Shown piece by piece: positions 44,552 to 55,450 of a stretch of DNA of 64,000 nt. Positions within the stretch are counted from its first letter, which is position 1; each line of letters starts with the position of its first letter. The notes under the pieces were generated by a model, which saw only the letters and a list, made by a program, of their open reading frames with translations, was not told the DNA's origin and did not search any database. The DNA lies in assembly GCF_029407905.1 (NCBI RefSeq), contig NC_073643.1, forward strand, positions 37,544,501 to 37,608,500. The letters run 5' to 3'. The position numbers and the translations under genes are program-made. Origin of the DNA: Bubalus kerabau (taxonomy: Eukaryota; Chordata; Mammalia; Artiodactyla; Bovidae).

Positions 44552-44682
44552 TTTTTTGTTTCTTTTTGCTTTGGCCACACCCCACCATTTGTGGGATCTT
44601 AGTTCCCCAATCAGGGGTTGAACCTGGATTCTCTACAGTGAAAGCACAGAGTCCTAACCACTTGACCACCAGAGAATTCCCC
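44552..44682 (-). mobile_element. CHR-type SINE, antisense
   Basis: 'tgctttggccacaccccacc', 'gggatcttagttccccaatc', 'aggggttgaacctggattct' and 'cctaaccacttgaccaccag' match antisense CHR. Confidence 0.9.
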
Positions 44683-46004
44683 GAAAGTCTTTTTAAACAG
44701 CAGACCTTTGGTTTGTGCTTTAGCAAATACATGGTGACTTCTCCGTAAAAATGAAAAGTTTTAGAACTATTAGTTTGTAATGACTTTCTAATGCATTTCA
44801 CCATTTGGCAGTTTAAAATGATAACTTGAGTCTTCATAAAGCTCTTACGCCTTGAATTTCTCTTTAACATATGGTAAGAGGTATAATGTTTATCATAATC
44901 TAACAACCACCAAATAGGAAACTAAATCACTCAGGAACTCAGGTATGCATATTTAGATTAAAACAGTGAATTTTCGTCATTCATGAATATTCATTGTGCT
45001 TTGTATTTACTCGGTAAGTAGTACAGGCCTCATGTCAATATTTTCTGAAGTCTATATTTCACAAACTAATGGTGCATCAGCATGCATAGTTAAATATTTA
45101 TTAAACTAGTTCTAAATGTCTGTCATACTTGCTCCTAAATCATGGTCTGCTGATGTTTGTTAAGGAATATTCATTTCTAATGTCCTTCCAGTGATGTATC
45201 TTGAAGGCTGATTATTTAATGTAGAGATATGTGACAATAGGTTTTTCTGTTTTGTTATAGTTGTTAGGTCAGAATTTTATTGCTCATGGCTAAATGCCAC
45301 GGAAAAACTTCTACTGTTAAAAGCAACTCTCTGTTCAGTGTAATCTCTGTGATAAAGTGGAAATGGAATGTGAGTCTCAAACAGTGATCTGTTATCAAAA
45401 CCCAGGTTAATAAAGTGGTCAAGTGATGCTTCTGTTTGAGTCTCTTCCACTGTCTGGTGAATGTTACAGTGCATGTCTTGGGTTTTATGATGAAGTTTGC
45501 ACTAATTATCAGCAGCGAGATTCTGGATAGAATGATAAAATCATTCTCTTTCTTTTATGAACTTAAACTTACAGAATCTCCTAAGTTGGTGTCATGATGG
45601 TTTGCCCTCCCCTGGGTTGGCTAAAACTTAAATAGATTTGGTGGTCTTAAATTTTGGTGAGGGTTATTATGCTGAGGTATTTAGTTAGCTTCTGTTACCA
45701 CCATGCTTCATCAGTCACAAGAGGCGTCTGAAAGGAAGTTTGACAGATCGTAATAAGACAAATAAGACATCTTAATAAACACTGTTCACGCTTAGAAGAT
45801 GGGTAGTCAACTGTGGTTGCTCATTCCCCTGGGACTAATTCCTTTTGTAGTTCAGCTCTTAATGTAATGGAAATCAGGGAGTCATGCCACACGTTTCCAT
45901 TTTGAAAATGTTCCATGATAATGCCATTTTTTAAAAAGGTGAAAACCAATTCTTTAGCTAGCATACTTTTTTGGGGGCGGGGGGGCGGGGAGAGCACTCA
46001 TCAT
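44683..46004. other. Unique non-coding DNA with a G-rich run
   Basis: No repeat or exon. 45973-45990 ('gggggcgggggggcgggg') could form a G-quadruplex on the plus strand. Confidence 0.5.
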
Positions 46005-46215
46005 GTGTCAGGCATTGGCTGAGTATTTTATGAACATTATCTCAATGTAACCTCACTATATTTTTAGAAACTAGGCCCTATTATTAATCTCATTTACAGA
46101 CAGGGAAGCTGAAGTTCAGAAAAATCAATGAATTTGCCTTGGGTCACCTGTTAAGCAGCTTACCTGAGTTTAAATACAAATCTTTCTGACTCCAAAACTC
46201 AAGTTCTTAACTGTA
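46005..46215 (+). mobile_element. MIR SINE, near full length
   Basis: 'catgtgtcaggcattggctg', 'acattatctcaatgtaacct', 'ctcatttacagacagggaag' and 'gggtcacctgttaagcagct' are in sense MIR order. Confidence 0.9.
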
Positions 46216-46284
46216 TTAATGTAATATCTCCCACATAAGTGCTTTGGAACTTTTTTTTTCCCTTTTGGCTGATCCAATCCCCAG

Positions 46285-46745
46285 TGAATTGTTTGTTAAC
46301 CACCACTGTGTCACAGATCACTCCATCACTCCAAAATTTAGCGGCTTAAAAACAATAGCAAGCATTTGATTAAAAAAAATAAAATAAAAATAAAATTTAA
46401 AAAAAAAAGAAAAAAAAACAATAGCAAGCATTTATCTTGTTCATGAATCTGCAGTTAGGCTCAGTCTCAGTGGGGTGTCTTCACTAAGGGTAGGCTGGGT
46501 GGTTCAAGTGGAGTTAGAGGGTTTACTTCTTGTAGCTGAAGAGTTGTATGGGCTGTTGATTGGGAGCCCAGCCAGGACTGTTGGAGGGAACTTTGGTTCC
46601 TCTCTGTTGGTCTGTCCAGCTCCCTCCTAGCATGGCTGCCGTGTTACAGAAGCCTATTAGCCAGTATAAGAGGCCACATCACAAGCTACAAGAGTTCTTT
46701 TGACTGGGCTCAGTAATAGCATAGCATCACTTCCTCTATATTCTC
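46285..46745 (+). mobile_element. Probable MLT1-like LTR remnant
   Basis: 'ccaaaatttagcggcttaaa', 'aacaatagcaagcatttatc', 'tgaatctgcagttaggctca', 'gtaggctgggtggttc' and 'catggctgccgtgttacag' fit the MaLR/MLT1-type LTR. It is interrupted by a tail-only insertion at 46368-46413. Confidence 0.55.
46368..46413 (+). mobile_element. Tail-only L1 insertion, 20-bp perfect target duplication
   Basis: 46 bp of A-rich DNA ('aaataaaataaaaataaaat' type, like the end of the bovine L1 at 3571-3708) lies between perfect copies of 'aaaaacaatagcaagcattt' at 46348-46367 and 46414-46433. This is the hallmark of an extremely 5'-truncated L1 retrotransposition. Confidence 0.9.
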
Positions 46746-46761
46746 TTGGCCAAGCAAGTTA

Positions 46762-46974
46762 TTGGTGATGGTTTAGTTGCTCAGTTATGTCTGACTCTTT
46801 GTGACCCCATGGACTGTAGCCCGTCAGGCTCCTCTGTCCATGGGACTTCCCAGGCAAGAATACTGGAGTGGGTTGCCATTTCCTTTGCCAGGGGATCTTC
46901 CTGACACAGGGATCAAAGCTGGGTCCCCTGCATTGCAGGCAGATTTCTTTACCAGCTGAGCCACCAGGGAAGCC
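46762..46974 (-). mobile_element. Bov-tA SINE, antisense, with target duplication
   Basis: Full antisense copy ending 'ccaccagggaagcc'. It is flanked by 'caagcaagtta' at 46751-46761 and 46975-46985. Confidence 0.97.
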
Positions 46975-47089
46975 CAAGCAAGTTAATAAGCAGATTCAAA
47001 TTCAAGAGGAGTAGAGTTGGGCACCGTGTTTTAATGGGCAGGATTAGTAGCTCTTTTCCATTCTCACAATCTGTTACTTCAGTTTCTAT

Positions 47090-47740
47090 AATATCCTCTT
47101 AACTATTGTTCCTCTTCCTTTTCTAGTCCAGCATGGAGTTTGTTCTCAACCCAGTAGACAGAGTGACCTACTTAAAATCAGTCTGTAAAACCTCTTGACC
47201 CTGCTCTGGTGAAAACCCTCTAACTGCTTCCCTTCTTATTTGAAGTAATAAACAAAGTCCTCATAGGGGCCTGCATCTCCTTGTGTTATCAAATCTTTAT
47301 CCTCTCTGCTTTAATGTTTGACTGTCTCTGTTCCATGTTCTCATTCAAACACCAAGTATGTTCCTGCCTCAGGGCATTTGTATTTGGTGTTGCATGCTGT
47401 GTATGCCTAGAATACTCTTTCGGGTTTTTTATATCACTCCCATCTTCCTTTCCTCTAGACCTCTGTGCATTTTATCTTCTCAGTGAGGCATCCGCTGACC
47501 AGAGAAGATTGAATTCCACTTCACCATCCAGAATTTGCTTTCACTCTTATTTTACTTTTTCTCCCTTACACTGAGTGTCACATGACGTTTTTATTATTTA
47601 TTGTGTTATCTCCACGCATTAGAATATAATCTCCATGAGGACAGAGACTGGTTTATTTTGTTGCTGGATCCCAGTAACTCACACAATACAATACCTGGCA
47701 TGTAGTAGGTGTTCGGTGAATATTTGTCAGATGCACAGAG
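47090..47740 (+). mobile_element. L2 LINE 3' region, long copy
   Basis: Long sense L2: 'gttcctgcctcagggcattt', 'gcctagaatactctttcggg', 'tctcagtgaggcatccgctg', 'atctccatgaggacagagac', 'acctggcatgtagtaggtgt'. The frame at 47281-47574 is L2, not a gene. Confidence 0.9.
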
Positions 47741-47979
47741 GAACTTGATTTCAACACAGATTTAAATTTTTCATGGCATTAATGTTTATGAAGTATTTTA
47801 ATTTATGAGTATAACTTTGTGTCTCATAATGCTGTGGGATTAAATCTGGTTTAACAACAGCCATTTGGAATTTCAGGTCTTATCGAGGAGATACACAATG
47901 AAATCTCTGCTTATTCCAATCTCCTCCTCCTCTTTCTTTTTGTAAACATTCATGGAGATTATCGTCTTGTGAAGTTTTC
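47741..47979. other. Unique non-coding DNA
   Basis: Nothing recognised. Confidence 0.4.
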
Positions 47980-48855
47980 TAAGCCCCAATGTACCTTTCT
48001 TTCAATAAATACTTGTACAACTGCTGCATGCCCAGTCTGTGCTAGTCACTGAGGATATAGTAGGACAGGCACAGCCCTGTCCTTACCGTGTTAACCTCAT
48101 GATGAAAGAGAAAGACAGTGAATAATTGTACATATATACCAAGTCATTACAGATTCTTTAAAAAGCACTATGAAAGCTATGCAATGTGCTGTGAAGGGGA
48201 GTTAGGCAGGATTTGCTTTAGATATAGACAGGGAGACATTGGGTACAAGGAGGTCTTTAGGCTGAAATGTAGACAGTGGCTTTTGGTTAGTTTTAAGCTA
48301 CCAACCAGAGGGATATGTTTATTCAACTAATGTGAATTTAGCACCTACCATGTGCCAGATGTTTTTCCAGGCGTTAGGGATTCTGCTTTAACAGGACAGA
48401 AAACCCCTCTATTCTCATGGATTTTACATTCCACTATGAGAAGATATTAAACATTTTTTTTAATAATCTAACATTAAAATTACTGTAATACTTTACAGTA
48501 TATTCAGCAGGGTCAAGTCAGGAATACAGAAGCAATACTAGGTATTTCAGCAGAGAGAATCTTGTAATGTAGGGTCTGAAAGAGCTAAAGGAGAGCTCAG
48601 TGTTACTCAAAGAGAAAACAATAAGGTCATGAAGCAGCTCACACTGTTAGGGAGGGAGAGTCCAATGAAAGGGGGGAATGTTAGGAGTGGGACTTCTTGG
48701 CTGAGAGCTCAAGAGACCTCTAAGGAGGCAGCACCGGCCTGGGGTAAGGTACCTCTCAGATGGCTTGGGGAAAGTGCAAAGGCCCTGAGGCAGGAAACTG
48801 CCTGGAGTGTTGTAGGAACAAGGAGGCCAATGTGGCTGACACAGAGGGAGACATC
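47980..48855 (-). mobile_element. Two successive antisense L2 copies
   Basis: First copy 47980-48320 ('tttcaataaatacttgtaca', 'gtctgtgctagtcactgagg'). Second copy 48330-48855 ('tagcacctaccatgtgccag', 'ctcatggattttacattcca', 'gtgcaaaggccctgaggcag', 'aggaggccaatgtggctgac'). Each restarts from the L2 3' end. Confidence 0.75.
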
Positions 48856-48879
48856 AAGATATTTGGTATCAGACTTAAT

Positions 48880-49110
48880 GCTCCAGAGTCAGGAAACCCC
48901 AAATTTTAATACCAATTCAGCTCCCTCTTTAACTGACCATCGAAAGCAAGTAATACATGCTTTCCAATGCTCAGTTTGCCCATTTGGGAAACAGGGATAC
49001 AAACACTATGTCCTGTGGTTATGATGACGTTTCAAGGGGAAAAATGTACTTTACACAGTGGCTGACACATAGTAAGTGCTTCATAAATGCTTGGTTGTGG
49101 TGGTGATAAT
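48880..49110 (-). mobile_element. MIR SINE, antisense
   Basis: 'caattcagctccctctttaa', 'ctcagtttgcccatttggga', 'acagtggctgacacatagta' and 'agtgcttcataaatgcttgg' match antisense MIR. Confidence 0.8.
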
Positions 49111-49151
49111 AGTAGACCTGTATTACTATTTTATACAGCTCTACTACTACA

Positions 49152-49206
49152 GAGAATTCCAGAAAAACACCTACTTCTGCTTCATTGTGCTAAAGCCTTT
49201 GACTGT
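49152..49206 (+). mobile_element. BovB fragment upstream of a Tigger join
   Basis: 'agagaattccagaaaaacac' to 'ctaaagcctttgactgt' is the same 55-bp BovB segment that recurs at 49464 onward. It passes directly into Tigger sequence at 49207. Confidence 0.9.
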
Positions 49207-49236
49207 ATATATGATAAGAAAAAAATGTAGTGCGTG

Positions 49237-49304
<68 letters not shown>

Positions 49305-49390
49305 TATATATGGATTCTGTATTATCTGTAGTTTTAAGCATCCACCAGGGTTGTTGAAAGGTCTCCTCCTGGGCTAAGGAGGGACTACTT
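49207..49390 (+). mobile_element. Tigger 3'-end fragment (second copy)
   Basis: 'atatatgataagaaaaaaat' to 'ggagggactactt' corresponds to 27443-27590 of the first chimera, with an expanded TA/CA run in the middle. Upstream Tigger sequence is absent. Confidence 0.9.
49233..49311. repeat. Compound (TA)n(CA)n(TA)n(CA)n(TA)n microsatellite
   Basis: Alternating TA and CA blocks within the Tigger fragment. Confidence 0.95.
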
Positions 49391-49397
49391 TAAAGGG

Positions 49398-50593
49398 ATT
49401 TAGAAAAGGCAGAGGAACCAGAGATCAAATTGCCAACATCCGTTGGATCATCAAAAAAGCAAGAGAGTTCCAGAAAAACATCTACTTCTGCTTTATTGAT
49501 TATGCCAAAGGCTTTAAATATGTGGATCACAACAAACTGTGGAAAATTCTGAAAGAGATGGGAATACCAGACCACCTGACCTGCCTCCTGAGAAATCTGT
49601 ATGCAGGTCAAGAAGCAACAGTTAGAACTGGACATGGAACAATGGACTGGTTCCAAACTGGGAAAGGGGTATGTCAAGGCTGTATATTGTCACCTTGCTT
49701 ATTTAACTTAAATAAATTAGTTATTTATTTAACTATACAAATTCAGTTATTTAACTAGCTTATTTAACTTATATCGTGCGAAAGCCAAGCTGGTTGAAGC
49801 ACAAGATGGAATTAAAATTGTTGGGAAAAATATCAATAACTTCAGCTATGCAGATGACACCGCCCTTATGGCAGAAAGTGAAGTGGAACTAAAGAACCTC
49901 TTGATGAAAGTGAAAGAGGAAAGTGAAAAAGTTGGCTTAAAACTCAGCATTCCAAAAACAAAGGTCATGGCATCCGGTCCCATCACTTCATGGCAAATAG
50001 ATGGGAAGCAATGGAAACAGTGAGAGACTTTATTTTCTTAGGCTCCAAAATCACTGCAGCCATGAAATTAAAAGACACTGACTCTTTGGAAGAAAAGCTA
50101 TCGTCAACCTAGACAGCATACTAAAAAAGTAGAGAAAGTATGGACAAGTTCCATCTAGTCAAAGCTTTGGTTTTTCCGGTAGTCATGTATGGATGTGAGA
50201 GTTGGACTGTAAACAAAGCTGAGGGCCAAAGGATTGGCCCTCAGCTACAACACTACAGTGTTGGAGAAGACTCTTGAGAGTCCCTTGGACTGCAAGAAAA
50301 CCAAACCAGTGAATCCTAAAGGTTGGAAGGACTGATGCTGAACCTGAAGCGCCAGTAATTTGGCCACCTGATGTGAAAAAGTGACTCATAGGAAAAGGCC
50401 CTGATGCTGGGAAAGATTGAAGGCAGGAGGAGAAGGGGATGCCAGAGGATGGGATGGTTGGATGGCACCACTGACTCGATGGCCATGAGTTTGAGCAAAC
50501 TCCCAGCAATAGTGAAGGACAGGGAAGACTGGTGTGCTGCTGTCCATGGGGTCCCAAAGAGTTGGACAGGACGGAGCAACTGACCTGAACTGA
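49398..50593 (+). pseudogene. BovB LINE, 5'-truncated, fused to Tigger, dead reverse transcriptase
   Basis: BovB runs from 'tttagaaaaggcagaggaac' to 'gacctgaactga'. Motif A survives partly ('FIDYAKGFKYVDH'), as do motif B 'QGCILSP' and motif C 'YADD' (about 49847-49858), but in different frames. A roughly 60-bp local duplication of 'ttatttaactta' sequence at 49697-49772 replaces the region between motifs B and C. 'gctgagggccaa' and its exact complement at 50218-50245 replace normal sequence. The join to Tigger is identical to the one at 27590. Confidence 0.95.
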
Positions 50594-53295
50594 TTATTAT
50601 TTTAACACCTGCTGTCACTGGTGCTGCTGCTTCTCTTCCTTTTCTTCTTGATCCTGACTGCTACTGCTGTGAAACTTCTTTCATGACCCAGAGCCTGGAG
50701 CCCAGGACAAGAAATTGCTTTTGATCAGTTTCGAAATGTTTAGAATTCCAACCCCTATACTCCCATGGAAAGGTTTCTGAGTTGTGCATCAGTCAGTACT
50801 GCTTCCTACAGTAAACTTTGTGATGTGTCCTCCCTCTCAGTTTTAGAATTTGTGTAATTGAAGCATTACAGTGGTAGGTGTGCTGGTGTGTTTAGAAAAA
50901 CAAAAAACAGTTGTTTCTCTCTGTCCAGTATTGGCCACGGTTATTACGCTGATTGTAATGGAGGCTGCAGTAGTTAGGGATGATTCTGATGACAGAGAGT
51001 TTACCTCAAAATGCCAGGACTCAGTGGCGACTGGGGACTTAAGGTCCTTGAATATTGATATATTGACATGTTCCTTTCCGGATGGTGGAGAGGCTTGTTT
51101 TCTTTATGCTTTTTATGGGTTTGACATATTCTAGAGCATGTACTTTTTATCTCTGAAGAGATGAAAAATCTTACCTCTGAAGAGAGAAATAAGAGAGTAA
51201 AAGTTATTAATTTCTAAGCTAGCCACTTCTTCCTCAATTTTGATCAGGCCGTATTTTATGAATGTCCTATATCACTTTTATTTTGTTGTAAATGTCATTT
51301 ACTGACCTTAATTGTTGCTCATTTAAAGGTTTAGGAAAGCACTCTTCCCTTTTAAATGTAAAACAAAAATCTTCTGTACAGATTGGTGAAAAGTCCCTAA
51401 CTTTAAAAATTAATCGCTTTAGTCTCTTATTACTCTTTTCAGATGTAACATGTATGGCATGTTGAGAGTAAAATAAGCTTTCTGGATTTCCCAGCTGGCT
51501 CAGTCAAATACCTATACCCTTTTTTGTTTATTTGTTTTGTTGTGTGAAACCAAATCTGTGGATGGCCATGGTGGTAGCTTTTGGATAAAACTCAGTTTTT
51601 ATGCTTTTTGGATTTATTGAAGATGTTGACTCTTTGCTCCCTCTGGGCAAAAATGTGGGTTTCCTAGAAAATGAAAGTGTAAGTGCTGGGTAAATAGGTT
51701 AAGAGGCAGGTATCTGGTGAAAACTCCTTGTAACAGCTCCGGGATCATCTATCACGTCCTCAGGTCTTCACCTGCTGACAGGAAGCTAATGGCAGTGGTA
51801 CCCATGCTGCCAGATCAAGGAAATAAAGATTGCCTCTCCCTTCTCTTTGCCCTTGATCAGCAGGCGCTGTCAATAAGGCTGATGAATTAGAGAAACTCAA
51901 GAGTGAGGACCAGGAAGCATTGTGCAATATGACATTTAATTACTAGGTGTGAAATAAACCAAAAACAAATGAAACCACTCGATTTTTTTCTAAAGATAGA
52001 TTGTTCATATGTCAGAGCTAAGATGTCATTGCCTTTTAATGAATTGGTTTATAAAATTCTGTCCTTAATAGTCATTGATTTGATCCTTGACCTGATTTTA
52101 TCTGGACACATATTAGGTCTAGTTTATGTTAAGGACACGGGCATAATTTGCTTTCTTGAGTTAAGGAGAAGCCTGTGGACTGAAAATGATGTGGCTGTTT
52201 TTGAAGGCAGCTCTTTCACTCACCTGACATCTCTGAAATAAGGTTTCTTTGAAAAGGGCCAATTTCTATTAGAAAGCATAAAATAATTTAGAGTTTTATG
52301 TAGTAATTATTATAAGTAACTCACAATAACATTTCTACTTGATTTTACTTATTCAAAACTGGCCACTCACTTCCTAATAATACCTTTGCTATCTCATACA
52401 CTATTCTAATGAAATCATTTCTTTCAAAGTCAGTGTAGGTGATATCATATGAACTCAGGCTTCCGTTCATTACTGTCTGCATTTTTCCTAGCAAATGTTT
52501 AGAAGCATTAATAATTTGTGTTTAATTTCAACTCTGAAAGATACTTCATTTGGCTTACCAGGCAGAGTGAAAAATAATAATTTATATGAGTCATCTATCT
52601 AGGAAGTGTAGTCTATAACATAAAACGACCCAGAGCTGTGACAAGAGAAGTACTGCATAATGTGAGACTGTAATTGCTCATTGAGAAATGAATTAAGCAA
52701 AAGAAGGGCAATAACAGTTCATCAGCTGGATCTCTACATCATTTTGCAGTTGTTCCCAGTCCATATTTTTTTGGAATGTGACTTAGAGTTGGAGAGGTAG
52801 TTGGCAAGAATTAGATAAGGTAATGTATGGTCCCAGGGTGGGGGAAGTCAAGGCCGTAATTCAGTTTTCTGGGAATCTGCTGATGTCATCATTTATGGGG
52901 AAAAGCATAAGTAGCTTATGAACAATAGCAGAGTCCCAGGAGTGAATTCAGCTGCCTGGGATCCCATCCTTATGTGATGTTCACATGCTCATATTTCTCA
53001 GACTTGGCTCATAAGACACTTTTTGAATGTTAGAGTTTTGAGTGCCAATATAGTCTTCTCAAGGTGAAGGGTGGTATTAAGGGAAATTTAAAAGGCAGAG
53101 AAGGACATGCTAAAAAATAGAAATACTCCGTTTTTATGCTTTTTGCTCAGTTTTAACACTTTTGAAACATAATCCTAGAAATTTTACTGTTCACATCATG
53201 TTTTCCTTTATTATAAAGGCCATACTCTGGTGTTTAAGTAAGGAAACACATAAACAGTACCATAACATGTATGTCTTTGGTATATGCTTAATGTT
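50594..53295. other. Repeat-poor unique DNA, 2.7 kb
   Basis: No recognised transposon or exon. Segments 51730-51900 and 52600-52800 ('gcgctgtcaataaggctgat', 'gtaattgctcattgagaaat') have the texture of conserved non-coding elements, untested. The segment is flanked by BovB copies in opposite orientation. Confidence 0.45.
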
Positions 53296-54428
53296 GTTCA
53301 GTTCAGTTCAGTTCAGTTGCTCAGTCGTGTCTGACTCTTTGTGACCCCATGAATCGCAGCACACCAGGCCTCCCTATCTATCACCAACTCCTGGAGTTCA
53401 CTCAGACTCACGTCCATCGAGTCAGTGATGCCATCTAGCCATCTCATCCTCTGTTGTCCCCTTCTCCTCTTGCCCCCAATCCTTCCCAGCGTCGGAGTCT
53501 TTTCCAATGAGTCAACTCTTCGCATGATGTGGCCAAAGTACTGGAGTTTCAGCTTTAGCATCTTTCCTTCCAAAGAAATCCCAGGGCTGATCTCCTTCAG
53601 AATGGACTGGTTGGATCTCCTTGCAGTCCAAGGGACTCTCAAGAGCCTTCTCCAACACCACAGTTCAAAAGCATCAATTCTTCGGCGCTCAGCCTTCTTC
53701 ACAGTCCAACTCTCACATCCATACATGACCACAGGAAAAACCATAGCCTTGACTAGACGAACCTTTGTTGGCAAAGTCATGTCTCTGCTTTTGAATATGC
53801 TATCTAGGTTGGTCATAACTTTCCTTCCAAGGAGTAAGCATCTTTTAATTTCATGGCTGCAGTCACCATCTGCAGTGATTTTGGAGCCCCCAAAAAATAA
53901 AGTCTGACACAGTTTCCACTGTTTCCCCATCTATTTCCCATGAAGTGATGGGACCGGATGCCGTGATCTTCGTTTTCTGAATGTTGAGCTTTAAGCCAAC
54001 TTTTTCACTCTCCTCTTTCACTTTCATCAAGAGGCTTTTTAGTACCTCTTCACTTTCTGCCATAAGGGTGGTGTGATCTGCATATCTGAGGTTATTGATA
54101 TTTCTCCCAGCAATCTTGATTCCAGCTTGTGTTTCTTGCAGCCCAGCATTTCTTATGATGTACTCTGCATAGTAGTTAAATAAGCAGGGCGACTATATAC
54201 AACCTTAACGTACTCCGTTTCCTATTTGGAACCAGTGTGTTGTTCCATGTCCAGTTCTAACTGTTGCTTCCTGACCTGCATACAGATTTCTCAAGAGGCA
54301 GGTCAGGTGGTCTGGTGTTCCCATCTCTTTCAGAATTTTCCACAGTTTATTGTGATCCACACAGACAAAGGCTTTGGCATAGTCAATAAAGCAGAAATAG
54401 ATGTTTTTCTGGAACTCTCTTGCTTTTC
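53296..54428 (-). pseudogene. BovB LINE, antisense, 1.1 kb, mutated catalytic motif
   Basis: Antisense BovB from '(gttca)n' to 'ctctcttgcttttc'. It covers reverse transcriptase motif A to the C-terminus in three minus-strand frames (54205-54432, 53863-54063, 53313-53930), with frameshifts between them. The C motif reads YADH rather than YADD (plus strand 'gatctgcata' near 54074-54083), removing the second catalytic aspartate. The last 205-codon stretch is unusually intact. Confidence 0.95.
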
Positions 54429-55243
54429 CCAAAGTGCTTTATTCTTTTAGCATCGCATATTGTGTGTCACACACTATTTCCTTTTGTTTTCTTTGACAGA
54501 GCAGTTATACACTTGAGAAGAGCCAAAGTAAAATTTACATGGTGATGAGTGTTAGTCTGAATACTTGAGAAGGCTTTAAGAATTGTCATGCCTAGGTCAA
54601 CAGAGAACCAGTGTATTAATTAAATCAATGCAAACTCTTTTTTTCTTATGTCCATCTCGACTTACTCTTGCAACTGTTCTCTCTTGGTGTTAGATATAAA
54701 TTGTTTTCTCTCTTTATATCCAGGTTTATGGTATTTCTTTAGTAAGTCTATATTTACCCTTTCCATGAGAAGGAGTTAATTGTATGAAGAATAGCATGAT
54801 AACATGAAATTATGGGACTTGAGGGCCTCACATTCAGACACACTGTATTCCAGCAAATAGGCATCTATCTATCCTTATAGATACATGCGAGTGCTTAATG
54901 ACAATGATCGTTTAAAATTATGGTATTTACAGAACAAGTTGACTTTATGATTTCTTAGCAAAATACAGTCCACAAAGTTGTGGCTGGGAATTGTGTGCTT
55001 TTGTGTGAGAGGTTTTGACAAATGATAATTAAAAATAGAAAATTTTGTGTGATGTGAAACTCGTGGGAAAAGAATGCCACTCTTGGGATAATTAAATTAG
55101 GCGTTATGTACAGAAATCCTGTGTTCCACAATAGCAGTGTAATGAAGGGGCAGTAATTACTTTCTTTACTTTTAAAGGGAAATGGTTGGAAAGAGAGAAG
55201 AGGGCATTGTGGTGGTGATGGTGATGATGCTTTTGTTGTTATA
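54429..55243. other. Unique AT-rich DNA
   Basis: Nothing recognised. Confidence 0.5.
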
Positions 55244-55450
55244 GTCAGTGTTCATTGAATGCAGATTATGACCAGACCTAGCAGGTTATATGTATTGTCT
55301 TAATCCTTACACAAGTTTATGAGGCAGGTATTATTGTTCCCATTTTGGAGATGAGGAAATCATGGCCCAAAATGTTTAACTTGACTATGGTTACACAGTG
55401 AATATCAGAGCTGGAGTTTGAACTCACCAAGTCTGATTTTAGATCTTGTA
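55244..55450 (+). mobile_element. MIR SINE, near full length
   Basis: 'gtgttcattgaatgcagatt', 'ttgttcccattttggagatg', 'aggaaatcatggcccaaaat' and 'ggttacacagtgaatatcag' are in sense MIR order. Confidence 0.9.

Noticed and set aside
47281..47574. 97-codon frame with a hydrophobic stretch
   Set aside because: Matches L2 LINE sequence throughout.
53425..53907. 160-codon plus-strand frame
   Set aside because: It is the antisense of a BovB reverse transcriptase.
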